From JANNSO01 sp964485395 (GTDB lineage: Bacteria; Spirochaetota; Spirochaetia; Treponematales; UBA12059), in contig CAZAJF010000006.1 of the NCBI GenBank assembly GCA_964485395.1, positions 67,353 through 131,352 on the forward strand: DNA of 64,000 nt, in the 5' to 3' direction. The translations under genes were made by a program, and so were the position numbers. Within the stretch, counting starts at the first letter, position 1. Each line of letters opens with the position of its first letter. The notes under the pieces are model-generated. The model saw only the letters and a program-made list of their open reading frames with translations. It did no database searches and was not told where the DNA came from. Positions 1 through 8,345 of the stretch are shown here, in pieces.

Positions 1-2
1 AG

Positions 3-119
3 TTAATTCTTTGTGATATATTCCCATACCAATTAGAAGTAATAAAAATGTTTGGATTTGAGTCAAAATTTGAAATTCATAATACTTGCAAAGAAGCAAT
101 AGAGGCAATAAATGGGTAG
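3..119 (+). CDS. C-terminal end of a STAS-like protein (partial)
   Basis: An open frame enters from the left edge and ends at TAG 117-119. The last ~38 residues include FGFESKFEI followed by KEAIEAI. This resembles the closing strand and helix of STAS / anti-sigma-antagonist proteins, and the end of the STAS-like protein at 20691-21095. The stop overlaps the start of the next gene by 8 bases, so the two may be translationally coupled. The assignment rests only on this short tail and on the repetition of STAS-like genes beside DUF6717-like genes elsewhere in the island. The start lies outside the window. Confidence 0.4.
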   Translation, partial: LILCDIFPYQLEVIKMFGFESKFEIHNTCKEAIEAING

Positions 120-354
120 TTTAAATCATGTCAATTTAAAGGAATTACCACATACCGCTTTGGTAGAAATCGAGTACAGTGATCCAGTATTTACTGACAA
201 AAAATTATTGAAGCTCATTGAAACAGATTCCATGGGTTCAACTTATGAATCTAATAACGGAGACAAGTCACATCCGGGCTGGCTCTGTCCTGTTTTCTTT
301 TGGAATTTTCAAAAATCTCCAGAACTACTTGATGCAAGAATGGCAAAAGTATAA
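112..354 (+). CDS. Short DUF6717-like protein, N-terminally truncated
   Basis: An 80-residue protein whose second half (IETDSMGSTY, then GWLCPVFFWNF) matches the C-terminal half of the proteins at 15707-16138 and 19291-19764. The latter carries GGNWY and GWLCPVLFDYF, a pattern I associate with DUF6717 (function unknown). The N-terminal part of the family is missing, and the frame begins inside the preceding ORF. A weak GAGG lies upstream of the ATG. Its stop shares one base with the ATG of the phosphoesterase at 354, so the two are likely co-translated. It is either a minimal paralogue or a 5'-truncated remnant. Confidence 0.45.
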   Translation: MGSLNHVNLKELPHTALVEIEYSDPVFTDKKLLKLIETDSMGSTYESNNGDKSHPGWLCPVFFWNFQKSPELLDARMAKV

Positions 355-1160
355 TGAAAATATTATTCTCAAGTGACTTACATGGCGAAATAGATGCATA
401 TAAGAAATTTTCCAAACTTCTAAAATCGTATGACTGTGGTGTTTTAGCTGGGGACTTGATGGATGAAATGATCTCGCTAAGAGATGCGGAAAGCTATGGG
501 TTAATAAATCCAGAAGAGCCGGAAGAATTACTTGGGGCAGAGGAAAATGACTTAGATGTATTCACTAAGCGATATCATGACTCATTGCACGACGTAAACT
601 CCGTAAATAGAAAAGGGTTGGAAATAAAGAAAAATATAATAATTGATATTTTAAATCACTCAAAAAAACCCATATTTTATATAACTGGAAATCACGATAT
701 TGCGAATTGGATAGATCAAGGGAATTTATTAAATATTGAGTTAAAAAAAGTAATATTTATGAATACATCCTTTGTTGGATACAGCCCTACTAACCTTAGA
801 TCACCTGAATCAGAACAACGATCCTTTCTTGCAAATCTTATTCCATTAGTGGATAAAAATACAATATTGGTTTCCCATTCACCTCCATATGGGATTTTAG
901 ATACAAATATGTCAAACGAGAACATCGGCAGCAGAGCACTAAGGGATTTTATTAAACAAACCAATCCAATGATAAATTTATTTGGCCATGTGCATGAAAG
1001 ATTCGGACGCACCGGGAACTTTATTAACGGCAGTTGGTTTTTAAGCAAAAAATTCGTCTCAATCAATACAACTACAAGTAGGATAAGATATATAAATGCA
1101 AATAATATATTTTTCAACAATAACATTACTAATAAAAATGCCACAAAGAAAAGATCATGA
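354..1160 (+). CDS. Calcineurin-like metallophosphoesterase, paralogue 1
   Basis: A 268-residue cytoplasmic metallophosphoesterase with all metal-binding motifs: D8 and H10 in SSDLHG, D34 in AGDLMD, GNHD at 112-115, H175 in SHSPPYG and GHVH at 211-214. The family uses a two-metal centre to hydrolyse phosphomonoesters or diesters; the substrate cannot be read from sequence. An insertion between the second and third motifs (residues ~40-95, acidic then basic) is shared with the paralogue at 17351-18121, including an NRKGLEIK segment. The start overlaps the preceding DUF6717-like stop. The same pairing of families recurs around 15.7-18.1 kb. The lysine-rich tail is unlike the paralogues and overlaps the next small ORF. 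Confidence 0.86.
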   Translation: MKILFSSDLHGEIDAYKKFSKLLKSYDCGVLAGDLMDEMISLRDAESYGLINPEEPEELLGAEENDLDVFTKRYHDSLHDVNSVNRKGLEIKKNIIIDILNHSKKPIFYITGNHDIANWIDQGNLLNIELKKVIFMNTSFVGYSPTNLRSPESEQRSFLANLIPLVDKNTILVSHSPPYGILDTNMSNENIGSRALRDFIKQTNPMINLFGHVHERFGRTGNFINGSWFLSKKFVSINTTTSRIRYINANNIFFNNNITNKNATKKRS

Positions 1161-1369
1161 TAATTTGTAAAAATCGACAAAACCACATGCCCCTCCGGGA
1201 AATTAACCAGTCATCTTTCCAAGACATAGTATCAAATATATATAGGCATTGCAGCGATACTATTACAAAGGAAGCATTATACGAAACCTTAAAAGATAAA
1301 GTCAAAATTGATCTAATAATATGGAGGTCAAACATTTATGAAACAAAACAAAGCTTTCTATTTCCATGA
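1157..1369 (+). CDS. Small ORF of uncertain status between phosphoesterase and HDAC genes
   Basis: A 70-codon frame that starts in a 4-base overlap (ATGA) with the phosphoesterase and runs 32 bases into the deacetylase gene. No family is recognised and no good ribosome binding site is seen. The first ~55 residues have a plausible composition (NQSSFQDIV, TKEALYETLKDKV). The last dozen simply read the start of the next gene out of frame. It may be the remnant of a gene truncated when the deacetylase gene was inserted, or chance. Confidence 0.28.
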   Translation: MIICKNRQNHMPLREINQSSFQDIVSNIYRHCSDTITKEALYETLKDKVKIDLIIWRSNIYETKQSFLFP

Positions 1370-2342
1370 AGAAGTATTCAGTTTATCGATACCAGAAGAA
1401 AAAATTGAGTTTATTGGTCGATCTCTTCCGCATTTTCGAAACATTGCCCATCAGCTCTCAAAAAACTATACCATGCATAATCTTAGTCTTAGACGTGAAA
1501 ATATTTCCGAATATCTAAGAGTACACAGTAAAGATTATCTTGATTCTATACTTATGAAGCAAGCTGGTGAGAATGTATCACTAAAAATAAACTGCGAATG
1601 TTCAGGTCTGGAATACGCCATTCCCGGATTTGAATATACCCTCGGTGGTTTATATCAAGCCATAGATTTTGTCAAACAAGATTACAACAGCAGAGTATTT
1701 TGTTCAACACTACCCGGACACCATTCATATGCAGATCATGGACATGGGTACTGTTTATTAAACCCAATGTCCGTCGCTGTTAGAAAAGCACAACAGGAGG
1801 GTTTTAAGAATATCCTAATCATTGATTGGGATTTACATCATGGCGATGGAACGCAAAGTATTTTTGCCTATGATAATTCTGTATATCAGATTAGTATCCA
1901 TAGTGCCATAGACTTGTATATGAGCATGATGCGAATCTGGGAGCAAGGAACCACAGAGTTTGCACAAAGCATCGGGCATTGCAATATTCCTGTTCTTGAT
2001 GCTTTGTATGATGAAAAGTTTATTAAAGAAGTTGAGTTCAAGGGGGAGTATTATAGAGCAGATAGTTGCAAGGAGCAATTTTCCAAAAAACTTAATAATT
2101 TGCCATTTAAGCCAGAATTGATTTTTATTTTCTCAGGCTTTGATTCACATATTGATGATTGTGGTAAAAATATCACCGACTGGACTGATTTTGATTATGA
2201 ATTGCTGACAAAGGCTGTTGTAGATATCGCTAAAAAGCATAACTGTCCTATAATTTCGACCACAGGCGGAGGATATAATGTCGCATCAAGCCTAAGTGCC
2301 GCAAAGCACCATATTAATACCTTAATGAACTATAAGGCGTAA
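1338..2342 (+). CDS. Histone-deacetylase-family amidohydrolase (AcuC/class II HDAC-like)
   Basis: A 334-residue zinc amidohydrolase of the HDAC/AcuC/acetylpolyamine-hydrolase superfamily. Visible active-site elements are GHHS (~127) and GHGYCLLN, the metal-binding DWDLHHGDGT (~162), SGFDSH (~265) and the C-terminal GGGYN (~310) carrying the catalytic tyrosine. All expected residues are present, so it should be active. The family removes acyl groups from lysines or small amines. GGAGG stands ~11 bases before the ATG. It lies between a phosphoesterase and an ADP-ribosylglycohydrolase and is AT-rich like the rest of the island. Bacterial members often act on polyamines, so a protein substrate is inference from the sirtuin and DraG-type neighbours. 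Confidence 0.92.
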   Translation: MKQNKAFYFHEEVFSLSIPEEKIEFIGRSLPHFRNIAHQLSKNYTMHNLSLRRENISEYLRVHSKDYLDSILMKQAGENVSLKINCECSGLEYAIPGFEYTLGGLYQAIDFVKQDYNSRVFCSTLPGHHSYADHGHGYCLLNPMSVAVRKAQQEGFKNILIIDWDLHHGDGTQSIFAYDNSVYQISIHSAIDLYMSMMRIWEQGTTEFAQSIGHCNIPVLDALYDEKFIKEVEFKGEYYRADSCKEQFSKKLNNLPFKPELIFIFSGFDSHIDDCGKNITDWTDFDYELLTKAVVDIAKKHNCPIISTTGGGYNVASSLSAAKHHINTLMNYKA

Positions 2343-2438
2343 TGGCGTTATTTAAGCTTATTAGAATGATTTATTGCGAACACTAAACAAACAACGACAG
2401 TAAATTAGTTTTGAACAAATATCTATAAGGGAGATGTC

Positions 2439-3512
2439 ATGGATAGAATAAGTGGGTGTATTTTTGGAGGTGCTGTAGGTGATGCTTTAGGCGCACCTCT
2501 TGAATTTTATAAAAAATATGACATCTCCACACTTTTCGGCATTGATAAAGTAATTAAGAATATATTAGTAAAGCACCCTCAATTAGAAATTACCGATGAT
2601 ACTCAGATGTCGTTATATACCATGGAAGGCTTAAATAGAGATTATTCTATTAAAAATATGCTGCATTCCTACCATAGATGGCTAGTAACCCAAAAGCACA
2701 TTTTTAATCAGACTGAGAATTCAATCTATAACAATCTATCAACAGAGGAAATAGCTAAGATAATATCAAATAGTAGTTTGATTAAATCTAAAAAACTATA
2801 CAAAATTCGTTCTCCCGGAAACACCTGTTTAGAGGCACTATCGACTGGCAGGATTCAAACAGTTGAATTGATATTAAATGATAGTAAAGGTTGCGGGGGT
2901 GTGATGCGAGTTGCACCAGTCGGTTTCTTTTTTAATGATGCAAATTCGGTATACATAAACGCTTGCGATATTGCTTTATTAACACATGGACATCCTTCTG
3001 GATATATACCCGCTGGTATTTTAGCAACTATTATTTATTATATTAATAACAATGAATCTTTGGTGGGGAGCATCACAAAAGCTATGGATATAGCCTACAC
3101 GCACAATGGAGATGAAACCAAAGAATCTTTTTATTGCATTACTAGTGCGATAAAACTAGCACTTAAGGGTAAAGTTAATTCAAGGGAAACTGAAGATTCC
3201 ATTAGATCGGTATATTCAGAAAACAATGCAAAGTATTATACTCCAAAATCAAGAGGAATTGGATGGATTGCTCCTGAAGCCTTAGCATACGCGATATATT
3301 GTTCGTTAATTTATAATGGCGATTTTTTAAACTCTATCGAAACTGCAATCAATCATTCAGGAGACAGCGATAGTATTGGTGCTATATGTGGAAATATATT
3401 AGGGGCATACTTGGGACGAGAGAATATTAATTGTGAACATATAATAAATGTCATTGATGAAAAGGACATTATAGAATCCTCAATCAAACTATTTAAGCAA
3501 GAATTAAAATAA
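2439..3512 (+). CDS. ADP-ribosylglycohydrolase (DraG/ARH family)
   Basis: A 357-residue protein with the full ADP-ribosylglycohydrolase signature: GAVGDALGAPLEF near the N-terminus, DDTQMS (~64), GCGGVMRVAP (~152), LTHGHP and the metal-binding NHSGDSDSIGAI (~305-316). The family uses two Mg ions to cut ADP-ribose from arginine or serine, or from O-acetyl-ADP-ribose. GGGAG precedes the ATG by 6-7 bases. It sits 96 bases after the HDAC-like gene, with the sirtuin 2.2 kb further on. Since sirtuins generate O-acetyl-ADP-ribose and can ADP-ribosylate, a functional link is plausible but not shown. No DraT-like ADP-ribosyltransferase is visible in the window. Confidence 0.94.
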   Translation: MDRISGCIFGGAVGDALGAPLEFYKKYDISTLFGIDKVIKNILVKHPQLEITDDTQMSLYTMEGLNRDYSIKNMLHSYHRWLVTQKHIFNQTENSIYNNLSTEEIAKIISNSSLIKSKKLYKIRSPGNTCLEALSTGRIQTVELILNDSKGCGGVMRVAPVGFFFNDANSVYINACDIALLTHGHPSGYIPAGILATIIYYINNNESLVGSITKAMDIAYTHNGDETKESFYCITSAIKLALKGKVNSRETEDSIRSVYSENNAKYYTPKSRGIGWIAPEALAYAIYCSLIYNGDFLNSIETAINHSGDSDSIGAICGNILGAYLGRENINCEHIINVIDEKDIIESSIKLFKQELK

Positions 3513-3626
3513 TCCCGTATAATATGATTGGCAACTGGAAATGTTTGATTGATATCAGTTTTATTTATAATTTTCTACTGGAAGATTTATAATCGAATGG
3601 TTTGATATAATTCACAGGAGATTAAA

Positions 3627-3753
3627 ATGACTAAATCCTTTAGACTCGTAAAAATCAAGAATACCAGGGGGCAATCTACAAGTAAATTAACTCTATCTGA
3701 AAGCATTGAATAGAGAAATAGGTGTAGAAGGACCAAAAGGGAGAACATCCTAA
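3627..3753 (+). pseudogene. Remnant of a KSFxLVKIK-family gene
   Basis: AGGAG and an ATG at 3627 open a frame beginning MTKSFRLVKIK, nearly identical to the first residues of the protein at 4598-4972 (MAKSFKLVKIK). It stops after 28 codons. A different frame then reads LYLKALNREIGVEGPKG before stopping at 3751-3753, suggesting at least one frameshift. The flanks (3513-3626, 3754-3775) show no other gene. I read this as a broken paralogue left by duplication. Confidence 0.45.
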
Positions 3754-3775
3754 CCAATTCGGAGGTGGAAGACTA

Positions 3776-4144
3776 ATGAATATTTTCATAAAGACCAAAC
3801 TTGATTTGTATGCATTCGCAAAACGATTGGCGAAGCATATGGGCGAAAAAACAGAATTGGCTACTTTATATCGGGAAGATTATTTTACGCTTATAGACAG
3901 CAGGATTGAAATATCTCCTTCGGATGATGATAGGGTTGCAGATTACACACAAGAACTATCAAATTTCGATAATGCCACCCCTGGATATATTTTCAAATTA
4001 ATGACATATTTAATAGATAAGTATGACTCCTTTGTGATTCCGGGGATACGCACCAGTGGTTTAATGTTAAATTATAATAAATCTAATTTCCCCAAAAGTC
4101 CAACAGAAATGTTGGAACTGATTTCACCATTATTAAAAAAGTGA
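3776..4144 (+). CDS. Hypothetical protein, 122 aa
   Basis: No family is recognised. GGAGG lies ten bases before the ATG. The product is soluble, without signal peptide or membrane segment, and has an acidic stretch (SPSDDDRVADYTQEL) in the middle and an aromatic/Ile-rich second half. It lies in the same orientation as its neighbours, between two remnants (3627-3753 and 4241-4582). Size, acidity and context are compatible with an orphan immunity-type or cassette protein, which is speculation. Confidence 0.6.
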   Translation: MNIFIKTKLDLYAFAKRLAKHMGEKTELATLYREDYFTLIDSRIEISPSDDDRVADYTQELSNFDNATPGYIFKLMTYLIDKYDSFVIPGIRTSGLMLNYNKSNFPKSPTEMLELISPLLKK

Positions 4145-4240
4145 AATCAAGAGATCTTGAAGAAAGTTTATTCGATAAAACAAAAGATGATTTAGGGTGA
4201 TTTAGTTAATTCTCTTTTTACATGTCATTGGAGGATTTGT

Positions 4241-4582
4241 ATGGAGCATAGATTTTATAGAAGAGAAAATGACGGCTTAGTATTATTTATACTCAAAAAA
4301 TATGCAGGTGAGGAAACGGGTTCAGGAAAACCTGGAAGATATAGCATGGAAATACATGCTGATGAACGCCATAAATGAGAAGAAATTACTGATGCTTGTT
4401 TTAGTAAGGGAAATGGCAAGGTATTTATTATTTCTGTTCGCAGCAGAAGACAATCACCAGAATTTCATAGTTTAACAGAAATAACTCCTGACCCATGGAG
4501 GATTGAACATGTAAAAATATATTTCTTCTCCCCCTTCAATCTTATCGACATTGAACGCAACACTGAAGCTGTAAGTTTATAA
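4241..4582 (+). pseudogene. Hypothetical gene interrupted by one in-frame TGA
   Basis: A strong GGAGG (~6 bases upstream) and an ATG at 4241 open a frame that stays in register to TAA 4580-4582 (113 codons) except for one TGA at 4376-4378 (codon 46). Both parts look like one soluble protein: RRENDGLVLFILKKYAGEE before the stop, and a second half with KVFIISVRSRR and TEITPDPWRIEHVKIYFF. No family is recognised. A nonsense mutation is the simplest reading. Selenocysteine insertion is unlikely because I see no SECIS-like hairpin and no relation to a selenoprotein. It fills most of the 4145-4597 gap. Confidence 0.55.
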
Positions 4583-4597
4583 TAGGAGCTTGAGACC

Positions 4598-4972
4598 ATG
4601 GCTAAATCCTTCAAACTTGTTAAAATCAAGAAAATCATGTGGGCAACTTACAAGGAAATTAACACTACCCCATGGTATAAAGATCGAAACCAAGATTTTT
4701 TCATGATTTCATTTTTTGACATTCTCAACTCCTTTTATCCAGAAAATGCCCATGTTGTTAATTTAACTATATCAGATGAAGCCATATCCGATTACGATTT
4801 GAAGTTAACAAAGTCTACAGGCAATATATATGTCGACGAAGATAATAAATCACATACCATGAGTGAAAGAGAATTAATGAAGTTTTTGGGAACAGTTCCA
4901 CCTGTTATGTACATTGCCGTTCAATTAGATTCAAGAGGCAAGAAATTAACCGAAAAAATAATAGAGAAATAA
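4598..4972 (+). CDS. Hypothetical protein, 124 aa (KSFxLVKIK family)
   Basis: Not recognised. The start is supported by AGGAG ~10 bases upstream and by the second copy of its N-terminus at 3627. The product is soluble, with a Trp/Tyr-rich segment (NTTPWYKDRN) near residue 25 and a basic C-terminus. Its stop is followed after two bases by the phosphoesterase at 4975, so the two are probably co-transcribed. Confidence 0.6.
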   Translation: MAKSFKLVKIKKIMWATYKEINTTPWYKDRNQDFFMISFFDILNSFYPENAHVVNLTISDEAISDYDLKLTKSTGNIYVDEDNKSHTMSERELMKFLGTVPPVMYIAVQLDSRGKKLTEKIIEK

Positions 4973-4974
4973 AA

Positions 4975-5565
4975 ATGATTACAAAGGCAATCTTTATAGG
5001 TGATGTTCACGGTGAGTTTCAAAGACTAGAACAAATCATCTGTTTCAATAAAAATAATCTTCCAATGTTTTGTACAGGAGACATTCCAATATCTGCCATC
5101 AATGGTGAGGCAGATGACAGTATAGAAAAATGCATAAAACTCTTAAAAGAAAACAGTGTCGCTACAGTAAAAGGCAACCATGATAGTTGGCTAAATAAAG
5201 ATTTCGACTTTATATCAAAGCTTCCATTAACACTTGATATAGCTACATCGGCAGGAAAAGCACTTTTCTGTCATGGCATTGGCAACAATTACATGAGTAA
5301 AATCAATCCCGATGACTATGGTTATGCGATTGAGTCTAATGACGATTTACATAATATCATTAAAAGCAAAGACTACAAGTTCATCATAAATGGACATTCG
5401 CATAAAAAAATGATTAAAAAAGTTAGCAATATTGTAATAATAAATGCAGGATCGTTAAAACATGATCCCGGCTTTATTATTGCTGATTTTTTATACAAAT
5501 CTGTAACGTTTTTAAAATTTTCTGATTTGGAAATATCCATCGAGAAATCAGAAAGTTTAGAATGA
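4975..5565 (+). CDS. YfcE/MJ0936-type phosphodiesterase
   Basis: A 196-residue metallophosphoesterase with the compact architecture of the YfcE/MJ0936 group: GDVHG at 9-13, TGDIP (~37), KGNHDSW (~64-70), CHGIGNNY, NGHSHKK (~140) and the closing NAGSL typical of this group. These enzymes hydrolyse phosphodiesters with Mn or similar metals; the natural substrate is often unknown. It is a different subfamily from the paralogues at 354, 12872 and 17351. It is probably co-transcribed with the small gene ending two bases upstream. A short open stretch between its stop and the sirtuin (DEIIVVEKIIDFLKL) looks like the tail of a lost gene. Confidence 0.86.
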   Translation: MITKAIFIGDVHGEFQRLEQIICFNKNNLPMFCTGDIPISAINGEADDSIEKCIKLLKENSVATVKGNHDSWLNKDFDFISKLPLTLDIATSAGKALFCHGIGNNYMSKINPDDYGYAIESNDDLHNIIKSKDYKFIINGHSHKKMIKKVSNIVIINAGSLKHDPGFIIADFLYKSVTFLKFSDLEISIEKSESLE

Positions 5566-5701
5566 AGAAGAATAGGTATCGTTACGAATTAAAGATGAAA
5601 TTATTGTGGTAGAAAAAATTATTGATTTCTTAAAATTGCATGATTGCTTTAAGTAGTGTAATAACTGAACTAAGGGATCAATATTTGACAGGAGGTTGAA
5701 T

Positions 5702-6415
5702 ATGTATAATAACATTATCATCTTAACAGGAGCCGGTGTCTCTAAAGCATCTGGTGTCAGAACCTTTAGAGGGACTGGAGGACTCTGGAATGATCCAGAA
5801 AATGAAAAATATTCTAAAAGCGAGCTATTCAAACAAGAGCCCTTGTTGATTTGGCAGTTTTTTGGAAAAATGAGAAAAGAAATCCAAAATGTAAAACCAA
5901 ATGATGCTCATTATGCATTAGCAAAACTGGAAAATCATGCTCCTTCAAATTTTTTATTGCTTACTCAAAATATAGATGGGCTACATCAAAAAGCAGGAAG
6001 TAAAAATCTTATTGAACTACATGGCAATATTTTTACTACAAAGTGTTCAAATCCAGAGTGTAATTTTAAAAAACCTGAAGATTATGACACATACGAAGAA
6101 CACATTCCTATATGTGGCTTATGTGGATCAAATTTAAGACCTGCAATTGTATTATTTGGAGAATATTTAGATACTTTTAATGAGCATCGAACTAAGGTTG
6201 CACTAAGAGATTGTGATTTATTTGTTTCAGTTGGAACATCTGGGACGGTAGCTCCAGCTTCTAATTTTGTCAGAGGTGCAGAATATGCAGGGGCTGAAAC
6301 CATATTTATCAATACAGAACCTACAGATAATACATATTTTCAAAAACAGATTATCGGAAATGCAGAAGATGTATTGCCAAAATTTGTATTGGAAATCACA
6401 AAACAGGAGGTATAA
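5702..6415 (+). CDS. Sirtuin (NAD-dependent protein deacylase, CobB-like)
   Basis: A 237-residue sirtuin. Visible motifs are the NAD-binding GAGVSKASGVRTFRG at the N-terminus, TQNIDGLHQKAG and catalytic LHGN. Two cysteine pairs (CSNPEC and CGLC) form the structural zinc site, followed by VLFGEYL and a GTSGTVAP NAD contact. The Tyr/Arg pair that reads succinyl groups in CobB/SIRT5 appears to be Phe and Met here (in WQFFGKMRKEI), suggesting a plain deacetylase. GGAGG six bases before ATG 5702 fixes the start. The second HDAC-like gene begins seven bases after its stop, so the two form an operon in which unrelated deacylases are co-expressed. Confidence 0.94.
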   Translation: MYNNIIILTGAGVSKASGVRTFRGTGGLWNDPENEKYSKSELFKQEPLLIWQFFGKMRKEIQNVKPNDAHYALAKLENHAPSNFLLLTQNIDGLHQKAGSKNLIELHGNIFTTKCSNPECNFKKPEDYDTYEEHIPICGLCGSNLRPAIVLFGEYLDTFNEHRTKVALRDCDLFVSVGTSGTVAPASNFVRGAEYAGAETIFINTEPTDNTYFQKQIIGNAEDVLPKFVLEITKQEV

Positions 6416-6422
6416 TAGCTAT

Positions 6423-7268
6423 ATGAAAGTGTTTTACAACAATAATCAAGTCGCTATATACAATACAGGAAATTTCTGTAGAAATTCAGAAAAACCAATG
6501 CTTCTTGTTAAGGCACTTCTAAGCAATCCTTCAATTCAAATAATCTCCGATTGGAATCCACTAACTCCCGAGGAGATTTCTGTTTCTCATGACAGAAAGC
6601 ATGTTGACAGTATTCTAAATTACACAGAGAATAATGGATATGGCAACACCGATATGCAACTTACCGATGCAACTCCTTGGGAGTTGGAGAGTTTCTATCA
6701 TGCAGCGTGTGAAGCTTTTGTTTCAAAAACTGTTACATTGTCACCTTCTGCGGGATTCCATCATGCAGATTATTATGAAAGCTGGAATTTCTGTACCTTT
6801 AATGGACTGACTATCACAGCGATTTTGCTTAAAAATGAGTTTAATCCGGATAAAATTGGTATAATTGATTTTGATTGTCATTGGGGAAATGGAACGGATT
6901 CAATTATTGAAAAATTAAATTTATCATATGTAACCCATTACACATTTGGTAAATTCAAAAGAATCATTCGAAAAGGCATTGGGTTTGACCAGTGGCTGGC
7001 TGATTTACCAGCAATACTTGAAGATAAATTTTCAAGTTCCGATATTATCTTCTACCAAGCCGGGGCGGATGCACATATAGATGACCACTTTGGCGGCGAA
7101 CTTTCCACAGAGCAAATGATACTTCGTGATAAAATTGTTTTTGAATTTGCAAAAAGTAGCAATATTCCACTAGTATGGAATTTAGCGGGAGGTTATCAAG
7201 AACCTTTAGATAAGGTGATACTATTACATCTGAACACGCTTAAAGAATGTATTGCCGTTTTTGAGTAA
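6423..7268 (+). CDS. Compact HDAC-fold hydrolase, divergent
   Basis: A 281-residue member of the HDAC superfamily, more divergent than the one at 1338. It keeps GFHHAD (~118) followed by FCTFN, the metal-binding DFDCHWGNGT (~152), AGADAHID (~217) and LAGGYQ (~257) with the catalytic tyrosine, so it is probably active. An AGGAGG ends 12 bases before the ATG, inside the end of the sirtuin gene. Tight linkage to a sirtuin suggests a shared substrate pool. Specificity is not visible; small acylated amines are also possible. Confidence 0.85.
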   Translation: MKVFYNNNQVAIYNTGNFCRNSEKPMLLVKALLSNPSIQIISDWNPLTPEEISVSHDRKHVDSILNYTENNGYGNTDMQLTDATPWELESFYHAACEAFVSKTVTLSPSAGFHHADYYESWNFCTFNGLTITAILLKNEFNPDKIGIIDFDCHWGNGTDSIIEKLNLSYVTHYTFGKFKRIIRKGIGFDQWLADLPAILEDKFSSSDIIFYQAGADAHIDDHFGGELSTEQMILRDKIVFEFAKSSNIPLVWNLAGGYQEPLDKVILLHLNTLKECIAVFE

Positions 7269-7383
7269 GCTCTATGACTTTTTTTGAAATGAATAAATAT
7301 TGGGAAGATTGTTGTATTCATTATAAAGATGGTAATCCTTGGCTAATAGAACCTTCGAAAAAACGGGTTGAAATAATGCCATT

Positions 7384-7611
7384 ATGTCATCTATAGTAAA
7401 TACAACTGATTATGATTTTAGTAAAAGCTTGTGTGCAAGAATGTATATGACTTCACTTGAAAAAAACATCATGGTGGAATTCAGACTTGAGAATGAGCAC
7501 TTGAAGATTAACATTCAGAAAAATTTTATTACATTATTTGAAGATGAGGATGCAAGCATTAGAAATGCTATGAATAGATTGGCAATATTTTTGGAAGAAA
7601 TAAAATTATAG
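7384..7611 (+). CDS. Hypothetical protein, 75 aa
   Basis: Not recognised. The frame encodes a small mixed-charge protein ending RNAMNRLAIFLEEIKL. No convincing ribosome binding site is seen. A second frame at 7274-7396 (40 codons, starting MTFFEMNKYWED) overlaps it, so the two may be halves of one frameshifted gene of about 110 residues. It follows the sirtuin/HDAC pair on the same strand and ends before a strand switch. Confidence 0.4.
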   Translation: MSSIVNTTDYDFSKSLCARMYMTSLEKNIMVEFRLENEHLKINIQKNFITLFEDEDASIRNAMNRLAIFLEEIKL

Positions 7612-7646
7612 AGAAATTTGGTATAAGAGAGTCGGTTTAAGTCATA

Positions 7647-8192
7647 TTAATTTGAAGCAAATGGTGAATGCCTATTCGGGTACCAATCAGAATATTTCGT
7701 TTTACTGGTATATGTTTTCTCTAACCAACTACTTACCCATGAAAGCGGATAAAGCCATCTAAAATCATCTTCTATCAATAGTTCTAACAGTGGACTTGTC
7801 TCATGACAACTACTGCTTATGTTTCCTAGTTTTCGGTCATTTTCCTTTTTTATACTCATTATTTTATATGCATTTTCTTCTGGGTTCACGTAAAAATCAT
7901 GAAAAACTGATCGTATTTCTTTCGCAATCTGAATATCATGACCTATTTGATCGGATTTAATCAGAACAAAAACAAACAATATCTTTTCCAATTTTTCTTT
8001 TATAATATTATTTGATACATAATGTAAGAAATATTTCTCGCCAGGATTAACATATTTAATACCTTGTCTTTGTGATTTATCAAATATATATTTTTGATTG
8101 TTTATATCTTCAATTCCAAATATAATCTCATCATTACAGGAAAAATAAAAAAGCAACACTTGCTCTGGGTTTGTCAAATTAGTAATTATCAT
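7647..8192 (-). CDS. Hypothetical protein, 181 aa
   Basis: Not recognised. A GGGGGA sits five bases before the ATG. No signal peptide or membrane helix. The N-terminal half is beta-rich (VLLFYFSCNDEIIFGIEDI, then KILFVFVLIKS) and the C-terminal half is richer in Trp and Tyr (DDFRWLYPLSWVSSWLEKTY). It opens a minus-strand block that includes a PPP phosphatase and the degenerate phosphoesterase. The 150 bases upstream show nothing else. Confidence 0.55.
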   Translation of the reverse strand: MIITNLTNPEQVLLFYFSCNDEIIFGIEDINNQKYIFDKSQRQGIKYVNPGEKYFLHYVSNNIIKEKLEKILFVFVLIKSDQIGHDIQIAKEIRSVFHDFYVNPEENAYKIMSIKKENDRKLGNISSSCHETSPLLELLIEDDFRWLYPLSWVSSWLEKTYTSKTKYSDWYPNRHSPFASN

Positions 8193-8345
8193 TATTCCCC
8201 CATGGTAAATAGAGATTCAATAGCTTTTTATATAACTTATAAATAATTTTCAGTTGCAATTCTCCTCACGTAGTGTCCATCAAATTTTAGCTCAATTTGC
8301 TAACTAGAAATTCCAAAGTAACATATCTTCTAATTCTATTAATAG

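Noticed and set aside
4376..4378. TGA at codon 46 as selenocysteine
   Set aside because: No SECIS-like hairpin directly downstream was recognised and the protein resembles no selenoprotein; nonsense decay is simpler.
2439..6415. ADP-ribosylglycohydrolase and sirtuin as a toxin-antitoxin pair or a Thoeris-like defence system
   Set aside because: There is no ADP-ribosyltransferase toxin, TIR protein or SIR2/STALD-type NADase. The sirtuin has the zinc site and layout of a deacylase.
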